DNA of 64,000 nt from JBGSOV01 sp041738935 (lineage in GTDB: Bacteria; Patescibacteriota; Gracilibacteria; CAIRYL01; GCA-016699755), in contig JBGSOV010000002.1 of NCBI GenBank assembly GCA_041738935.1, positions 124,001-188,000 on the forward strand, given 5' to 3'. Below, one piece after another: positions 34,216-44,223 of this stretch; positions within the stretch are counted from its first letter, which is position 1, and each line of letters opens with the position of its first letter. Made by a program: the position numbers and the translations under genes. The notes under the pieces are model-generated. The model had not been told where the DNA came from. It searched no databases and worked only from the letters and a program-made list of their open reading frames with translations.

Positions 34216-36420
34216 ATGACATTGCAAAGTATAGATTCTGGTCTCGAATTAGAAAAAATTGAAGATCAAGAAACAAACGAAGAAGGCTACATCGCCATTC
34301 CTTCGGTGGAAGATATTCCTGCGCATTTTGCTCAAATGGGCAAAACCGATGCTGCGAATATGCTGAGCGCCGTTATCGAACGCGCCAAAAAATTCCGCGC
34401 TCGCGGCATCAAAATCACGCATCGCGTCTATTATTCTGGTGACGAAATCCAAACTTTTTTACAGGGGACTTTTGGCTATACGACGGCAAATCTGTTACAA
34501 ACTCTTGACCATCTCGACACCATTTTGCCGCAATATTTAGGCGAAGATGAGGTCTTTTATCCAACGCTCGAGGCAACACTTTTTTGGGGCGAAAGCCAAT
34601 TTGGGCGAGATTACTTTTTGACAAAAGATCGACTTAGTTTGCATGGCGGCATGACGGCGACTGGTGTTCACGAACGCCTGATGCGCTCGATTATCAAGCG
34701 GACGGCGCGGCATTTTTTGGCAGAAGACGGCGCTGCAAGTATTCGTCTGGAGGGTATTGTCGAAGCGGTTCGTCTTGCTCAAGCCGAGTTGGGCGTGACG
34801 AACGAACTCAAAATTACACCCAAGGTTATTGAAGCTATGGCAGAATTAGAAACAGATGTGTTCGATGGAACGACCACGATTATTCGCATTTGTCAGGATG
34901 AAAAAAGCGACAGATTGGTGATTTCCGGTATTCCGCAAGTGGTCAATTGTTATCACGCCACACTCGAAGATACAGTACTCTATAGCACGGCGTGTTGGGG
35001 CGAATTTGTCTGTGATCCGTCTGCCTTTGTAAAACGTGCACTCGAAGAAGCTTCCTTACTCACCGCTTCGCAAAATCCTCGCTGCACTTTATTGCACCAA
35101 CTGTATCTCAACTTGGCACGCATCCAGAGTACTTTTGGACATATTCAGTTTCACTTTGTCTTTGAAAACACCAATATTGCGGCAGCGGATTTATTCTCGC
35201 ATTTTCAGCAGATTCCATATGACAAAAAACAAGATATCGGTGCATATATTGCGGCGTGTCATGCAGTGATTGGTGTGGAACAAAAAAATGACCGCACGTC
35301 GCGCAATGCTACAAACAAAAGTATTCGCCTCCTTAGTAGCGAGAGAGAAACAATCGATCCGATAACGCAAAAGGCAATGTTGCGAAAACATGTCACCGAA
35401 ACCAGCATTGATGAAGGCGGCATGGCGCTTTTTTATAACGAAACAGACAAAGCAGAGCATGTGGCACGGCGCACAAAATACTTGATCGAACAGCAAACTC
35501 AGCAAATCAAGAGCATTTTGCCAGCTGCTTCGCGTAGAGCAATTGGCTATCAAGCAAAAGGGAACAAAGAACGTATCAGCGAATTTGTCCAGTTGGTGCA
35601 CGAATTCAACAAACGCTACGGAATTGAAGTCAGTGTCAAATATCGCGGCGCCACCGAAACTCCAGTAGAGCTTCTCGAAAAACGCACAATCCCTCGACAC
35701 GCTTTGCTCCTCCGAACATTCGGCACGATTAGCGAAGCGATTGCAACACTTACAAATGCGCATGAAGCACTTATTTTTTATGACGACCAAGAAGGAAATC
35801 CGTTTGAAGGACAGCTTATCGAGCTATATTGGTTTGATGAACAGAGTCCAGACGAGCTCAAATATGATGTGAGCCGCAAAAAAAATAATACTTTCGACAC
35901 CGACAAGCCGCTGGTACATCATCAGTGCGGACATGTTTTGGACATGCTCAGCGAAAATGTTTGGGAAACGCTGTGGTTTGATCGAGACTACGACCGCGTT
36001 CTCTGTAAAAAACGCGCCATCGACTCAAGTATCGCCATGCACAATCACATGACACTGCTCGAATTTTTGCGCAAGGACGAGAGTATCGTTTTCGAATTGC
36101 GCAAAGAATGGCTGGACAAAAAAATTGAATATCGTTTTCAGCATCAAAACCAAACTATCATCATCGCCGATTTTATCAACAAAGACGGCGCTTATCGTGG
36201 CTCGCCCACACAATTTAGTCTGACGAGCGGAGCAGAAGAACGCGCCGAACTATGGATGATGTTTACCAGCAATCCTGCTCAACTGGGTGATCTTGATCTC
36301 GAATGCCAAACACGTTTGGTAGCAATGGCGCAAGCGCTTGTTCAGCAGAACATACTTTCTAAAAATTGGTTTGTAAGTAAAAATTCTTTATTTGCAGATA
36401 TCCTCAAAGAAGAATCCTGA
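34216..36420 (+). CDS. Large hypothetical soluble protein, about 734 aa
   Basis: I do not recognise this family. No signal peptide or membrane segment; acidic N-terminus (about 1-30). Predicted mostly helical in the first half, with a Cys-containing stretch (VVNCYHATLEDTVLYSTACW). The middle has TSIDEGGMALFYNETDKAEH, and the latter part is mixed alpha-beta (VSVKYRGATETPVELLEKR, LIELYWFDEQSPDELKYDV). The ATG at 34216 is chosen over the TTG at 34207. It has its own promoter and is followed by ferritin 55 bp later. Size and clean codon use show it is a real gene. Confidence 0.85.
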   Translation: MTLQSIDSGLELEKIEDQETNEEGYIAIPSVEDIPAHFAQMGKTDAANMLSAVIERAKKFRARGIKITHRVYYSGDEIQTFLQGTFGYTTANLLQTLDHLDTILPQYLGEDEVFYPTLEATLFWGESQFGRDYFLTKDRLSLHGGMTATGVHERLMRSIIKRTARHFLAEDGAASIRLEGIVEAVRLAQAELGVTNELKITPKVIEAMAELETDVFDGTTTIIRICQDEKSDRLVISGIPQVVNCYHATLEDTVLYSTACWGEFVCDPSAFVKRALEEASLLTASQNPRCTLLHQLYLNLARIQSTFGHIQFHFVFENTNIAAADLFSHFQQIPYDKKQDIGAYIAACHAVIGVEQKNDRTSRNATNKSIRLLSSERETIDPITQKAMLRKHVTETSIDEGGMALFYNETDKAEHVARRTKYLIEQQTQQIKSILPAASRRAIGYQAKGNKERISEFVQLVHEFNKRYGIEVSVKYRGATETPVELLEKRTIPRHALLLRTFGTISEAIATLTNAHEALIFYDDQEGNPFEGQLIELYWFDEQSPDELKYDVSRKKNNTFDTDKPLVHHQCGHVLDMLSENVWETLWFDRDYDRVLCKKRAIDSSIAMHNHMTLLEFLRKDESIVFELRKEWLDKKIEYRFQHQNQTIIIADFINKDGAYRGSPTQFSLTSGAEERAELWMMFTSNPAQLGDLDLECQTRLVAMAQALVQQNILSKNWFVSKNSLFADILKEES

Positions 36421-36475
36421 TTTGTAACTTGCTTCCAAAAAGATTACTATCGAGATGTTTTCTTTCTTCTGTTAT

Positions 36476-36970
36476 ATGGTTATCAAGCAAAATGTGATTA
36501 CTGCGATTAATAAGCAGATCAACAACGAATTTTATGCCTCGTACGCATATTTGGCGATGGCGTCGTATTTTTCATCGATCAATCTTGATGGATTTGCCAC
36601 GTGGATGAAAGTGCAAGCAAAAGAAGAAATCGAACACGGCATGAAGCTGTTCGAATATCTGCACAGTCGTGATACAAGCGTCGAACTACACGAAATCAAA
36701 AAGCCAAAGCAGCAGTGGGATTCGCCACTTGCCGCACTTGAAGACGTGTACGCAATGGAAGTTGCTCAAAGTGGAGCGATTCACCAACTTGTCGAACTCG
36801 CCGACAAAGAAGCAGAGTACACGACCCGCTCGATTCTCAACTGGTTTTTGGAAGAGCAAATCGAAGAAGAATCAAATGCACTGAAGATTTTAGACAAGCT
36901 GCGCCTCGTCGGGAAAGAGCCAAGCGGTTTACTCTTTTTGGATAAAGAACTTGGCGGACGCCAAGGCTAA
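36476..36970 (+). CDS. ftnA: Bacterial non-haem ferritin
   Basis: Iron-storage protein that oxidises Fe(II) and keeps ferric mineral in a 24-subunit shell. The ferroxidase ligands are all in place: Glu18 (NNEFYASYAYLA), Glu51 and His54 (EEIEHGM), Glu95, and Glu127-Gln128 (EEQIEEE). The 164 residues match FtnA; no haem-ligating Met pattern of bacterioferritin is seen. The start is ATG 36476 (MVIKQNV); the frame extends to 36455 but the fold starts at this Met. A terminator follows 30 bp after the stop. Confidence 0.95.
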   Translation: MVIKQNVITAINKQINNEFYASYAYLAMASYFSSINLDGFATWMKVQAKEEIEHGMKLFEYLHSRDTSVELHEIKKPKQQWDSPLAALEDVYAMEVAQSGAIHQLVELADKEAEYTTRSILNWFLEEQIEEESNALKILDKLRLVGKEPSGLLFLDKELGGRQG

Positions 36971-37000
36971 TTCGCCCAAGTATATCAGATTATGAATATC

Positions 37001-37031
37001 AAAAAAGCGCGCTAAGCTGAGCCGCTTTTTT
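37001..37031. terminator. Intrinsic terminator after ferritin
   Basis: AAAAAAGCG ... CGCTTTTTT with an inner GCT/AGC pair and a bulged C; T-run on both strands. Confidence 0.88.
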
Positions 37032-37101
37032 GTGAGTTCGGATTATATCGATAAAAAGTGGAAGTGATGTACGATTACTGCAAAAACTCCCCTCTGACTT
37101 T

Positions 37102-37182
37102 CTAACTCCACCCACCCCAACCACCTGATCCAGAGCTCCCAGAGGAGCTGCTACTGGAAGATGATGAAGAACTGCTCGAGCT
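37102..37182 (-). pseudogene. Relic copy of the 3' end of the Ser-rich propeller gene
   Basis: On the minus strand this encodes a poly-Ser tract, then SGSSGSGGWGGWS and a TAG stop, matching codon for codon the end of the gene at 31327-33069 (GSGGWGGWSW). It is preceded in frame by two stops (TAA TGA), and no start exists, so it is a fragment left by duplication with inversion. The rest of the gap to 37241 shows nothing else. Confidence 0.82.
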
Positions 37183-37241
37183 AAGATCTCATTATTCCGT
37201 TAGGCGAAACATGCGAGAGTGTGCAGCAAAGAGGAACCTCT

Positions 37242-40200
37242 TTAATCCGTCACCACAAAAGTGCTCCCTGCTGTGCGTCCAAAGATTTCTGGCGCTTGCA
37301 TTTCTTCCGCGCGCGTTGGCGGCAAAGCAAATTCGCCAGCGTGAGTCAGGCGCACAAAAAACTCGTATTCGTACACTCCTGGTGCCAGATGGTCGGCATA
37401 GAGAAGCAAGCGGTCATCTTTGAGTTCGGTATGCGTCCAAGGCGAATACCAGATGGGAGGGAAAAATGGTTTTGATACAGAGCTCGCCATTTTTTGCGAA
37501 GTTTCACTCGTTTCAATTCCGCGCTCTGGCATCATCATATCCATTGCAGGAGAAAGCGGCATTTTCGCTTCATCTCGAAAGATCGAAAACGGTTCTATCG
37601 GCAGTGGTTCTTCAGAGGTTTGTAATAAGGTTTTGTCGCTGGTCAAAAGCCGAAAGTTGATAAGTTCCATCCCGGCAGCAAGCGGACCATCTACCACCAG
37701 ATAACGGCGATCGTCAGCGACGCTAATAATTATTTTTCCTTTCAGAACATCGCCAATTTTTCCTGCAAAAAGGGGAGTCTGTTCGCTTGTGTCATCTGGT
37801 GCATAAAAATTCCGCTGAACACTAATGCCTTCTTCGCGCGCCAAAACTTCGGCAATTGGTAAAAAATACTTGAGTATCATTTCGTAATACAACGCACCTT
37901 GCTCACCGCCATCTTTGACAAATTGTACAATCAAGCCTTCGGGATTGCGCTCAAGAATATCTTCTGTTCCAATGATTACCGAATGCGTATCAAAGAGCGA
38001 TTCGCCCGCGACATCATAGCTTTCGATTTCGCGACCATCGGCAAAAATTGTTGCTTGGTAATCGGCATCATATTCTTTACTCGTTGCCAAAAATTCGACA
38101 AGTGCAGCGAGTACCGCACTCGTGGCGTAGTTGCTTCCCCATTGTCCATTTTGGCGCACGCGGATGAGCCACATAATCATTTTGGGAAGAAAGGGATTAT
38201 CATACAAACTGCCAGAAGTTTCGCGGATAAGTATTTGCAATAATCGTGCGGTGCGTTCTTCGGCAGAAGAATACGAAAAATACCAGTCGTGATTTTTTTC
38301 GCTGCTCAAAAAGATTCCGCGCGGATCTACTTCAAGCAGAGCAGTCAGTTCACTTATGATTGATTGCTTCGTTTCATTTTCTATTCCCATCGTTTGTAGC
38401 AAAGCGACAACATCAATTTTGCCATCAATCGAAAGTAGTTTGCGTTCGGCAAGAAGCGCTTCGGTAAGTTCCAAAATTTGCTGATTCCCTTCGCCAAAAC
38501 GTGCGAGTGTCCAGAGAGCAAAAGCGCGGGCATCTGCTTCGGCAGCAGTATCGAGCAACTCCTCTTCGCCCAAATCACGCTTGTTTTGCATGTGATCGAG
38601 CAAAAACCCAGCGGCATTTTGCGCAACTGCTGCATCAAAAGAAAATCCATCTTCGCGCAGCGCCGCAAAGGCAGACAAAATTTTGCCCGTAAGAACAAAA
38701 TCCGTCTCGGTAGATTCTTGCCAATATCCCCAGCCGCCATCATAGCGCTGCGCTTGTTGCAAGTTGTCGATCAGCGCTCGAATCGTTTCATCATACAAAA
38801 CCGTATTGCCGTATTGATCGGTAAGTATCGGCAAAGGCAAATGTCCTTCAAAATGTGGAATCAGCATCGCACGCCGATACACTGCGAGCGCCAAAAGTCT
38901 ACTCGCCGAAACTTCGTTTGAGTCATACGAATATTCAAGGATAGAGTCGAGTCCGCTGTGCAAATAATTGGCGAGCGTCGCGCTTGTCGTAATCATCAGC
39001 GAACCCAAGTTGGGCACGATTTTCTCTGGTACACGGATTTTTTCGTAATGCGAAGTGCCTGTTGTGATTCCCGATGTTGCGACGGTTTCGGGCGTAGCAT
39101 ACGAAAGTATTGGGACTACTTGCTCGACCGAATCTGCAAATGTATCGCTGGTCGCTGTAAAAGTGAGTGTAGCGGCTTGCCCGATTGTGCTCGCGCTCGC
39201 GTCTAATTGCCAAGTCACCGAAGCAGTTTCGCCGGCGCCGAGCGTGACAAGTTTTTGCGCATCACCAGTCAGGACAATATTGTTAGCAACTAGATTTACC
39301 GCGCTTTTTATTTCCACCTCCGATTCGTTTGTCACATCAGCACGAACTTGAATCGTGTCACTAAAACGCACAAAACGTGGCACTTGTGGTCGAAGCAGCA
39401 GCGGACGAGTGGCAATGATTTCTTTGGTCGTTTCGCCAACATGAAACTGTTCATCGTGAGCGATAACAAGTATTTCCCAGGTAGTGATATTGTCGGGCAG
39501 AGCGAAATCGACTTTTGCTTTGCCACCTTCATCAAGCGGAATGCTGGCGGCAAAAAAGGCAGTGTCTTTAAAATCAGCGCGAATTTGCGCGGGAGTATTC
39601 CCCGACGAGCTGTCAAAAGCAAGCCCAGCGCCCTCCATCATTTCTTCGCTTACTGCAAGTCCCATTGCGCCTGGCGCCATCGGCGGGGCAAATCCTCTTT
39701 GAGCGGATTTGTTTTTGCTCAGAGAAGCGTCACCGCCGCTGATTTTACTACCAAGCTCAAGAAGTGTCATTGCCGATTGTACGTAATCGGGTTTGGCTGA
39801 CCAGAAAAAATCCATGATTTTTTGGCGCATTGATTGCAAGAGAATCAAATTCGCCTTGTCGACGACCACAACGGCGACTTCGCCCGAACCAGCGGTATTA
39901 TTTGCCTCAATATCCAGCGTGACGGTGTCGCCTGGTTGATAACTTTCCTTTGCAAGAATGATATTCACGTCGATATTTTTTGGAGCGGTATCGACGACAA
40001 TATCGACTGTTCCGCTGGCAACGCGTGGCGCAATGCCAAATTGCTGTCCAATCAGTGACAGATGCATATTGGGAATCATTTCTGCGGTAATCGGAATAGT
40101 CAAAACTGGCACAGGTGGCAATTGCAAGACAGAAGATTGATGTAAGAGCTTGCGTTCTTCCGCGAGTAAATATTTCGTTTCTTCGCGTGCGAGTGGGCTG

Positions 40201-43200
40201 AGAACAGTAATCTGCGCTGTGTCACCGACGTGATATATCGACTTATCAGGAACAAGCTCGATGCGTTCTTGCTGATTTGGATCAATAATTATCGGCGAAC
40301 TGTCGTAGACAAATACTCTTGTCGCGGCGCGATGGAGGTTTGCTTCTGCATCTTTTACTTCGGCAAGCAGTTTGTACTGACCAGTTTTTGCTTCGGGTGC
40401 GACAAATTGATAGGTCGCTTTGCCAGTTATGTCTGTGATAATTTCAGCGCTTGTTATCAGCTCTTCTTCTTGATGAGAGCGGACAAAATCTTGGGGATTG
40501 TCTTCGTCTGCTGGGTCTTCGACTTCGGTTTGACGAATGACCGAAACCATGACCGATTGATCAGCTTCGGGCTTGCCATTCGCATCTACCACCACTACTT
40601 TCAGCGTGAGCGGTTGCCCAGTTTCAACACTCCATTTGTCTGCTTTGATACCAACAAATTGACTACTTGCCAAGGCGACAAAAGAATCCGCTGCATAGAC
40701 CGGATTTTGATTGTGATCCGCTACGGTGACTTCGGCAGTATAGGTCTGACTGCGGCGCGTTGGCGCGAGCGGAACACGAATATCGCGTGGACTACTAATA
40801 ACAAAATCTTGTGCGGTTTTAAAAGGCAGTTCGAGCAATTGTTCAAACGTCGCTTCGCCATTTGCATCAAGCTCAGTAGAAATCTTGCTCAGATATTCTG
40901 GTGGCGAAAACGGTAATCCGCTGCGAGCAAAATATGGCATCGAAAAATTGTCTTCTGAAAAACTGAATCCCTCTTCACCACTATAGCGGTCGAAGGTGTA
41001 TTCTTCTCTTTTAAGCGAATAGTCTGTCGTCGCATCGCTTACTGGCAACCCGAAAAAATATTTTGCACTCGCTGTAATTTTTGCCGTTTGTCCTTGCAAA
41101 TACTCTTTTTGCGCGCTTGTTACTTCTGTCGCAAACTCTGGTTTTTTGTATTCTTCAATGGCAATCGAAGAAAAAAAGCACGGACCTTCTTCAGAAGATA
41201 AGCAAAAATGGAGTTCACCATTTCCGAGCGGCATATCGCTCGGCAAATCAAACTCGTACGCCAAGGCGCCTCTTTGATTGGTAGTATAAGGAATATTTTC
41301 GAGGAGCGGCTCAGATTTATTATCGTACACAGATATGACAAAATCTCGCTCGGAAGCGGGCGTATAGTCGGCATCGTGATCATAGGCAAAGATGGCTTTT
41401 CCGGTGACGGTATCACCCGGACGATAAATTGGGCGGTCCGAAAAAATATATGCTGTCAAAGTTTCTTCTTCTGGCGAGAGCACACGAAAACCATAGCTCT
41501 GCAGCAACACCCTGTCGCCATCGGGCGCTTCGGCAAGGACAACGGCATATGGCTTGGTGTTAGCGGCTAATTGTGCCTGAAGAAGTCCATCTTCATCTGT
41601 TTGTCCCAAAGAATCTTCAAAAAACTTTGTTGTTTTACCAAATGCCGAATAATCAACTCCGCCAGTCGAAATCATCACATTGGGGACATTTTTTCCATCA
41701 CTCATGCGGCTCACCCAAGCGGTTACTTTTTCGGTATCAGTTTTGGTAACGAGCGCCAAATCAGTCACTTGCAAAATCGAAAAAGCATAGCGCTCTTTTT
41801 CGCGAGGAGATGCTGTGTTGTAAACGGTATCGTGCACGCGCGGATGATGTGCAGCGACAATATAGGTTCCGTGCTCGTAAGCCTCGCCGAGGATTTGCTT
41901 TAGCGAAACCGTGGCAAGCTCGTCCTTCCATGCAACAGAAGCAAGAGGAACAGTCAACTGCCAAAACCCTTGACACGAGCTGCGTGCCGGCAACCACGTG
42001 CGATCACTATACATGTTGTAGAGGTCGCCTTCGCGGCGGATTATTTCGCGAATATCTGTCTGACAAATATCAATTGTGATTTCACCTGGAACATTTGTAC
42101 TGCGAAATACCGCGGTTGGTTCGCCAGCAAAAGGCGCGATTACCATGCGTTCGGTAACACTTGTGATCTGAATATCATCATCTTGCAAAGCTTTTGTACG
42201 ATGTTCAAAAAACGCTTCTCGCTCTAACTTTTGTCCATAGATATCTTGCGCAGAAGGCAACAACGTGATTTTATAATCGGTTTCAAACGCGAGTCCCGTC
42301 TTTATCAAAACAAAATTCTCGCCTGCATGTTCAGCAATCTCGCAGCCCCAATGTTCCCCGTTTTCATCTGCTTTGACATACTCGGACACTTTGCCCACTT
42401 CGGCAGTCAATAGTTTTGGATTTGAAAGTGGCGGCGAAAACCGTATTGCCTCAGTAATGGTTTTGCCATCAAAGGGTAGATTGGTATACAGACAGAACTC
42501 TTTGTAGTTGCCGTTTTTGCCATCAAAACCGATGACAGCCGGTTGAGGAGCAACAGAAAATACCAGTTCGATTGATGACGGAGTTTTCCAAGATTTATTA
42601 ATCCAGTTGGGACTGATGACTTGCTCTGGGTGAGCATCGTCCGTTTCAACCGTAGCCGTCAAACCAGAAGCGATTGTCAGCGAATACGTATTGTTATTTT
42701 CTAGTGGCTCCGCAAAAGTCAGTTTGACTCGGCGGCGATCATCTATCTTTTCGCAATCGGTAGAATTTGTAAAAGAGCGCTTGGTTGGATCCTTGCACAT
42801 CTGCAGGTAACTGAGGGTAAAATCTGGTGCATTTGCAAGAGAGAGTGATTGTTTTATCGCCGTGAGTGAGGTTGGCGGCTGATCAAAAGCAAGGATGAGC
42901 GGGCTCTTAGGTCCTATTTGAGCAACCTCATCCGCAGAAAGAATACTTGCAAAAGCAGCGGTGCGAAACGTGATAATGCGATTTTCCGCAGTAGCCAAAT
43001 TGCCTTCGGTGCCAGCGATATTCGCTGCTACTCTGACCATATATTTTGTGTCATATTTCCACGCTCCACTTGTTGGTATCACTGCAATACGAGTCTTATC
43101 AAGCACATTATCTGTTGAAACAGCATACGCAAAATCGAGCTCAAGCGCTTTGTTTTGTTCATCAAAAACTTCTGTTGCTTCTTGCACCGAAGCTGTCTCC

Positions 43201-44150
43201 ACTGGCTGCGTAAATGCAAGTATGAGCGGCGCAAAAGGACCGGCAGTAGTATAATCTTCTGATACTAATTGGATTTGCGGCGTGCGTAATGAAAAATTCA
43301 CCGATTCGCCCAGAGCGCTTCCGTTTAGAGATTTAAAATCAGCTGGAATCGTAAACTGCAAATCACTCGAACGTGGCAAACGGTGTTCGGTTTTCTCGTC
43401 TCCCGCAAGTGTCAGCTCATCGCCAAAACTATCGGTGGGCATTTGTCCTTGGATTTGCAAAGTGTTGGTTCCCGCCAAGCGATAACGAAAGGGGAATGGA
43501 GGCGTGACTTCAATGCCAAAATCTTTGTTTTCAAGTTCGTCCAAAGTCCCAAGTTCCGCAATCGGTTGATTAAAAATAATGCTGATATCAGTATTTGGTG
43601 CGACTTCTTGATTTTTTGGGACAATCGCCAAGATTTTGAGCTGACCAGTCACGGCAAATTCGCGCTGATACTTTTCGGGCAGATTGTTGCCGTTGTGATC
43701 GAGCGCGTCGCTTGTAAGTGTTACGGTGTAGCGCTTGCCAGCGATATATGGTGTCTCGGGATAAAAAGTCACGGTATTTTCTTGCCACTCAAATCTGCCG
43801 CGCACTTTGGGCGCAATTGCAAAAGCATTCTCGACCGAAGCCTTGTCCATCGCTGCAGCAAACGAAACGCTAATGGGCGAATCGGCACCAATGCGATTAA
43901 AATTATTCGGCAGCGAGCTTGTGCTGATGCCGCTCAAATCGGCGATACCTTGTACTTGTGCCAGTTGATCAAGATCATTAATGCGTTTGCTTTCAAGAAT
44001 CGTGCTTGTTTTTTCGAGCACTGGCGAAGGCGTCGGCGACGGTTCTGCGAGAGGTTTTTGGCAACCGGCAAAAATTAACAAAAATCCCATACTAGCAAGC
44101 AGCATATTTCGGGAACAAATACGCGCAAGCAGAGAAAAATCACCGAACAT
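37242..44150 (-). CDS. Alpha-2-macroglobulin family lipoprotein, 2302 aa, without thioester
   Basis: A giant envelope protein of the bacterial alpha-2-macroglobulin family, thought to trap and inhibit attacking proteases. Signal peptide with lipobox LIFAGC (Cys30), then a Pro/Thr/Ser linker. Several bacterial Ig-like (Big_5-type) domains occupy about 70-500, then macroglobulin MG domains, a bait-like Pro/Ala-rich segment with methionines near 1450-1480 (FAPPMAPGAMGLAVSEEMM), and the C-terminal complement-like alpha-alpha toroid (about 1700-2000: YDGGWGYWQESTETDFVLTG). At the thioester position, where active members read YGCxEQ, this protein has YDSNEVSASRLL, so no thioester can form, as in the YfaS-like branch. 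The start is ATG 44150; an ATG at 44105 would leave a very short signal. Confidence 0.93.
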   Translation of the reverse strand: MFGDFSLLARICSRNMLLASMGFLLIFAGCQKPLAEPSPTPSPVLEKTSTILESKRINDLDQLAQVQGIADLSGISTSSLPNNFNRIGADSPISVSFAAAMDKASVENAFAIAPKVRGRFEWQENTVTFYPETPYIAGKRYTVTLTSDALDHNGNNLPEKYQREFAVTGQLKILAIVPKNQEVAPNTDISIIFNQPIAELGTLDELENKDFGIEVTPPFPFRYRLAGTNTLQIQGQMPTDSFGDELTLAGDEKTEHRLPRSSDLQFTIPADFKSLNGSALGESVNFSLRTPQIQLVSEDYTTAGPFAPLILAFTQPVETASVQEATEVFDEQNKALELDFAYAVSTDNVLDKTRIAVIPTSGAWKYDTKYMVRVAANIAGTEGNLATAENRIITFRTAAFASILSADEVAQIGPKSPLILAFDQPPTSLTAIKQSLSLANAPDFTLSYLQMCKDPTKRSFTNSTDCEKIDDRRRVKLTFAEPLENNNTYSLTIASGLTATVETDDAHPEQVISPNWINKSWKTPSSIELVFSVAPQPAVIGFDGKNGNYKEFCLYTNLPFDGKTITEAIRFSPPLSNPKLLTAEVGKVSEYVKADENGEHWGCEIAEHAGENFVLIKTGLAFETDYKITLLPSAQDIYGQKLEREAFFEHRTKALQDDDIQITSVTERMVIAPFAGEPTAVFRSTNVPGEITIDICQTDIREIIRREGDLYNMYSDRTWLPARSSCQGFWQLTVPLASVAWKDELATVSLKQILGEAYEHGTYIVAAHHPRVHDTVYNTASPREKERYAFSILQVTDLALVTKTDTEKVTAWVSRMSDGKNVPNVMISTGGVDYSAFGKTTKFFEDSLGQTDEDGLLQAQLAANTKPYAVVLAEAPDGDRVLLQSYGFRVLSPEEETLTAYIFSDRPIYRPGDTVTGKAIFAYDHDADYTPASERDFVISVYDNKSEPLLENIPYTTNQRGALAYEFDLPSDMPLGNGELHFCLSSEEGPCFFSSIAIEEYKKPEFATEVTSAQKEYLQGQTAKITASAKYFFGLPVSDATTDYSLKREEYTFDRYSGEEGFSFSEDNFSMPYFARSGLPFSPPEYLSKISTELDANGEATFEQLLELPFKTAQDFVISSPRDIRVPLAPTRRSQTYTAEVTVADHNQNPVYAADSFVALASSQFVGIKADKWSVETGQPLTLKVVVVDANGKPEADQSVMVSVIRQTEVEDPADEDNPQDFVRSHQEEELITSAEIITDITGKATYQFVAPEAKTGQYKLLAEVKDAEANLHRAATRVFVYDSSPIIIDPNQQERIELVPDKSIYHVGDTAQITVLSPLAREETKYLLAEERKLLHQSSVLQLPPVPVLTIPITAEMIPNMHLSLIGQQFGIAPRVASGTVDIVVDTAPKNIDVNIILAKESYQPGDTVTLDIEANNTAGSGEVAVVVVDKANLILLQSMRQKIMDFFWSAKPDYVQSAMTLLELGSKISGGDASLSKNKSAQRGFAPPMAPGAMGLAVSEEMMEGAGLAFDSSSGNTPAQIRADFKDTAFFAASIPLDEGGKAKVDFALPDNITTWEILVIAHDEQFHVGETTKEIIATRPLLLRPQVPRFVRFSDTIQVRADVTNESEVEIKSAVNLVANNIVLTGDAQKLVTLGAGETASVTWQLDASASTIGQAATLTFTATSDTFADSVEQVVPILSYATPETVATSGITTGTSHYEKIRVPEKIVPNLGSLMITTSATLANYLHSGLDSILEYSYDSNEVSASRLLALAVYRRAMLIPHFEGHLPLPILTDQYGNTVLYDETIRALIDNLQQAQRYDGGWGYWQESTETDFVLTGKILSAFAALREDGFSFDAAVAQNAAGFLLDHMQNKRDLGEEELLDTAAEADARAFALWTLARFGEGNQQILELTEALLAERKLLSIDGKIDVVALLQTMGIENETKQSIISELTALLEVDPRGIFLSSEKNHDWYFSYSSAEERTARLLQILIRETSGSLYDNPFLPKMIMWLIRVRQNGQWGSNYATSAVLAALVEFLATSKEYDADYQATIFADGREIESYDVAGESLFDTHSVIIGTEDILERNPEGLIVQFVKDGGEQGALYYEMILKYFLPIAEVLAREEGISVQRNFYAPDDTSEQTPLFAGKIGDVLKGKIIISVADDRRYLVVDGPLAAGMELINFRLLTSDKTLLQTSEEPLPIEPFSIFRDEAKMPLSPAMDMMMPERGIETSETSQKMASSVSKPFFPPIWYSPWTHTELKDDRLLLYADHLAPGVYEYEFFVRLTHAGEFALPPTRAEEMQAPEIFGRTAGSTFVVTD

Positions 44151-44223
44151 TTTTGTTGGAAGACAAATACAGTATTATCGTAAGACTTTTGTCTAGCAGA
44201 GGCAAGATAATCTCTCGCTATTA

